Origin: Dastarcus helophoroides
Taxonomy: Eukaryota > Arthropoda > Insecta > Coleoptera > Bothrideridae
Direction: 5' to 3'
Length of the DNA stretch: 64,000 bases
Assembly: GCA_028583605.1 (NCBI GenBank)
Contig: CM053337.1
Coordinates: 17,896,694 to 17,960,693, forward strand
Shown here in pieces: positions 62,001-64,000 of the stretch. The translations under genes were made by a program, and so were the position numbers. Under the pieces are notes generated by a model. That model saw nothing but the letters and a program-made list of their open reading frames with translations. It searched no databases and was not told the DNA's origin. How positions within the stretch are numbered: position 1 is the first letter of the stretch; every line of letters starts with the position of its first letter.

Positions 62001-62269
62001 TTTTAATGTTAGAAAATACAAAAACGCGGGACTGGCGACTAACTTCAGCCAGCCCGAACAACACACATCTAATCTCCAAAAGACAACGAACTCTTCTCTT
62101 TCCCGCCAGGACCAAAGACAAGCAGCCAGGACGCGGTCGAGCCATGATAGAACGGTCGAGCCATCTACATTCGCGTCACCCCGAATTGACGTTGACATTG
62201 TACTGCCAACTTCAAATATGAACAATTGGCGGGCTATTCAAAATTTAAACCTACAAATTCTAAATCTAC

Positions 62270-62402
62270 AAAAAAATCTAGATCTAGCGATAAATCGATA
62301 GATCTACCGATAAATTGATAGATCTACCGATAAATCAATAGATCTACCGATAAATCAATAGATCTACCGATAAATCAATAGATCTACCGATAAATCAATA
62401 GA
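62270..62402. repeat. 20-bp tandem repeat (GATCTACCGATAAATCAATA)
   Basis: About six head-to-tail units. The array stops at 62402 and a single further unit reappears at 62723-62748 beyond inserted DNA. Confidence 0.9.
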
Positions 62403-62547
62403 TGTTTTTTTCAATTTATTTAACATTTCTGCGGCCCAGTTTGGAAATATTTAAATTTTTCTGGTTTGTTGACAATTTTCTAAACAGTTTTTGAAATGCG
62501 ACTACGTGATATTTAAATTTATTGAAAACGTCACTTCATGACAGTTC
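62403..62547. mobile_element. Truncated copy of the palindromic MITE
   Basis: Matches the left arm and centre of 60921-61142 almost base for base, through CACTTCATGACAGTTCA, but lacks the right arm. Inserted in the 20-bp tandem array. Confidence 0.8.
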
Positions 62548-62762
62548 ACAAATTAAGAGGTTAGTTTATTTTACATAGAATAGGAATAATGAAAAATAGG
62601 AGTCCAAAAAATTAGATATGGAAAAAATAAAAATTTTGTTTTTTTGATAAATTAGGAAAATATATAAAAAAAAATACATAAAAAGGTTGTAGCACTGGAC
62701 ATCGATGTTTTGCCATGAAGAATAAATCAATAGATCTACGGATAAATCAGTAAGGTTGCCAA

Positions 62763-63068
62763 CATATACGTAATACTTCTATATGGCCAGCTCCCTATTC
62801 TCTTCACGAGTTTGTTCCAACCAAATTCGACAAGATGGAACATGAATTAATGGCGAGTATTGCGCATGAATTGAACAAAATGAACCAATCGCTACGCGCG
62901 GGTTAAACGGGTGTTTATGTTTGGCCGTGCACAGCTGACTTTGGCCATGCACAGATGATTTGTAGCACCTGCGCATTGAGACTCATTAATTCGTGTGAAG
63001 GTCAGCGAGAAAGAGAAGTCTTTCCCATGAGAAACGAGGAACTAGCCATATAGAAGTATTACATATAT
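62763..63068. mobile_element. 306-bp inverted-repeat element with a 9-bp target duplication
   Basis: Ends share ATA(C/T)GTAATACTTCTATA then TGGC in inverted orientation, and the element is flanked on both sides by GGTTGCCAA in direct orientation (62754-62762 and 63069-63077). A 9-base duplication suits Mutator-like or Merlin-like elements. No transposase is present. Confidence 0.7.
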
Positions 63069-63077
63069 GGTTGCCAA

Positions 63078-64000
63078 TGCTGGCTTCAATGGAAGAGGAG
63101 CGGCAACACCGGAAGATCTGTGACACTAATGTGCATAGAAATATCGTTGTGGTTTCGCTAAAGCCACCTTCACGCGATACTATGGCGCACAATCTATGGA
63201 CATGCAATGTTTTTTTCCCTGGTAAACCAGCCACTGGTGGATTGTTAACTACGGCAATCATCATTTTAAGATTTCTAAATGGCAAAGCATAACAAATTTG
63301 AGGATTAAACTGATTAATTAGACGGCGTAAATTAAATAGTTATTCTATGACAACCACAGACTTTACAAGCATAGAGTATTCTGTATTAGAAGCGTAACTT
63401 ATGAGAGAAAAGGTTTTTTCGGCCGCCATTTTTGTGCCATTAAATTGAAATTAAGATCTTAGATAGTATTCACAGTTTTAATTGATTTTAGCGATCACCG
63501 ATCTATAATTCTGTATTCTCACGTGACAAATACCGAAATGTTGTCTAGTTTCAATAATAAATCTAATATTTGCAATAACTTCGAAAACAATTAACTTTTA
63601 AAGTATCGTGTGGGATATATCTGGTTGTAAACAATGACAGTATTTGTTATTTTTATATTTAAATGCGATTTATTACGGCTGGCGCCGTTTTTCGCTTCCT
63701 AGTTTTCATTGTTTACGACTTCTTCAGTCCCTTTCCTCCAAATCTCTTACCTCCATGGCGTTCTCATTTTTCCAATTTTCCTCGGTCAGCCTCTTTTTTT
63801 ACTTTTTAGGGTAGTTAAAACTAATTACAATGCCAATTACAGGCTAATTAAAGGTTTCACTGAAAAGTTTTCACTCACCGATGTGAGTTGTTCATACGTA
63901 CGAATTAGATACGCGTCAAGTTACAATTCTTGGACCACTTTTCTTGCTTTTATTCTATTCTGTCAATGCATAGTTTATTAAAATAGAATCTTCTTGGTGT
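63078..64000. other. Right end, no gene assigned
   Basis: Frames of 73 residues (63071-63292, plus) and 90 residues (63709-63981, plus) have no recognised family. The second begins after a GC-richer patch and could be part of an exon, but nothing confirms it. Confidence 0.25.

Noticed and set aside
61924..62301. 125-residue plus-strand frame
   Set aside because: Overlaps the Penelope-like fragment in antisense and ends in the 20-bp tandem repeat; no family features.

Overview
The window looks like nuclear DNA of an insect, most likely a beetle. Four protein-coding genes with animal-type GT-AG introns sit in very AT-rich, satellite-filled DNA. I saw no bacterial operon structure, rRNA, tRNA or CRISPR array. 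Beetle is an inference from the protein flavour and satellite load. I recognise families, but I ran no search.

Genes from left to right. (1) Minus strand, about 4.2-16.3 kb (first exon possibly at 17.3 or 19.4 kb): a glycerol kinase 5-like FGGY carbohydrate kinase. Seven coding exons join in frame to about 365 residues; the C-terminal third is not found and probably lies beyond the left edge. (2) Plus strand, 35,917-43,494: a complete four-exon TRIC cation channel (TMEM38 family), 276 residues, ending in a KKTN dilysine signal. (3) Minus strand, 49,829-51,079: an intronless type II membrane protein of glycosyltransferase family 92. (4) Minus strand, 52,731-55,759 plus a likely non-coding first exon near 56.4 kb: the BZW / eIF5-mimic protein (krasavietz in Drosophila), five coding exons, 422 residues. 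The four genes are unrelated housekeeping-type genes and show no sign of forming a pathway.

Most of the remaining sequence is repetitive. The kinase introns and 3' side hold at least four different tandem arrays (540-bp, 375-bp dimer, 174-bp monomers in a 696-bp higher-order unit, and about 400-bp units). The gap between the kinase and TRIC holds a 14-kb array of about 355-bp units that share two sequence boxes with the 174-bp satellite; its left 3.3 kb is a mirror-image copy of an internal part. TRIC intron 2, the 43.8-49.3 kb gap and 57.2-58.8 kb are filled with short repeats built on the self-complementary core TCGAAATTTCGA, including 1.26-kb units that are nearly identical to each other.

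Interspersed elements include a hairpin family (six copies) with a hammerhead-like CTGAAGA...CGAAAC core, a palindromic MITE with a truncated second copy, an hAT-like MITE, a 306-bp inverted-repeat element flanked by a 9-bp direct repeat, and a probable Penelope-like retroelement fragment near 62 kb. From 59.5 kb to the right end I could not assign any gene with confidence.
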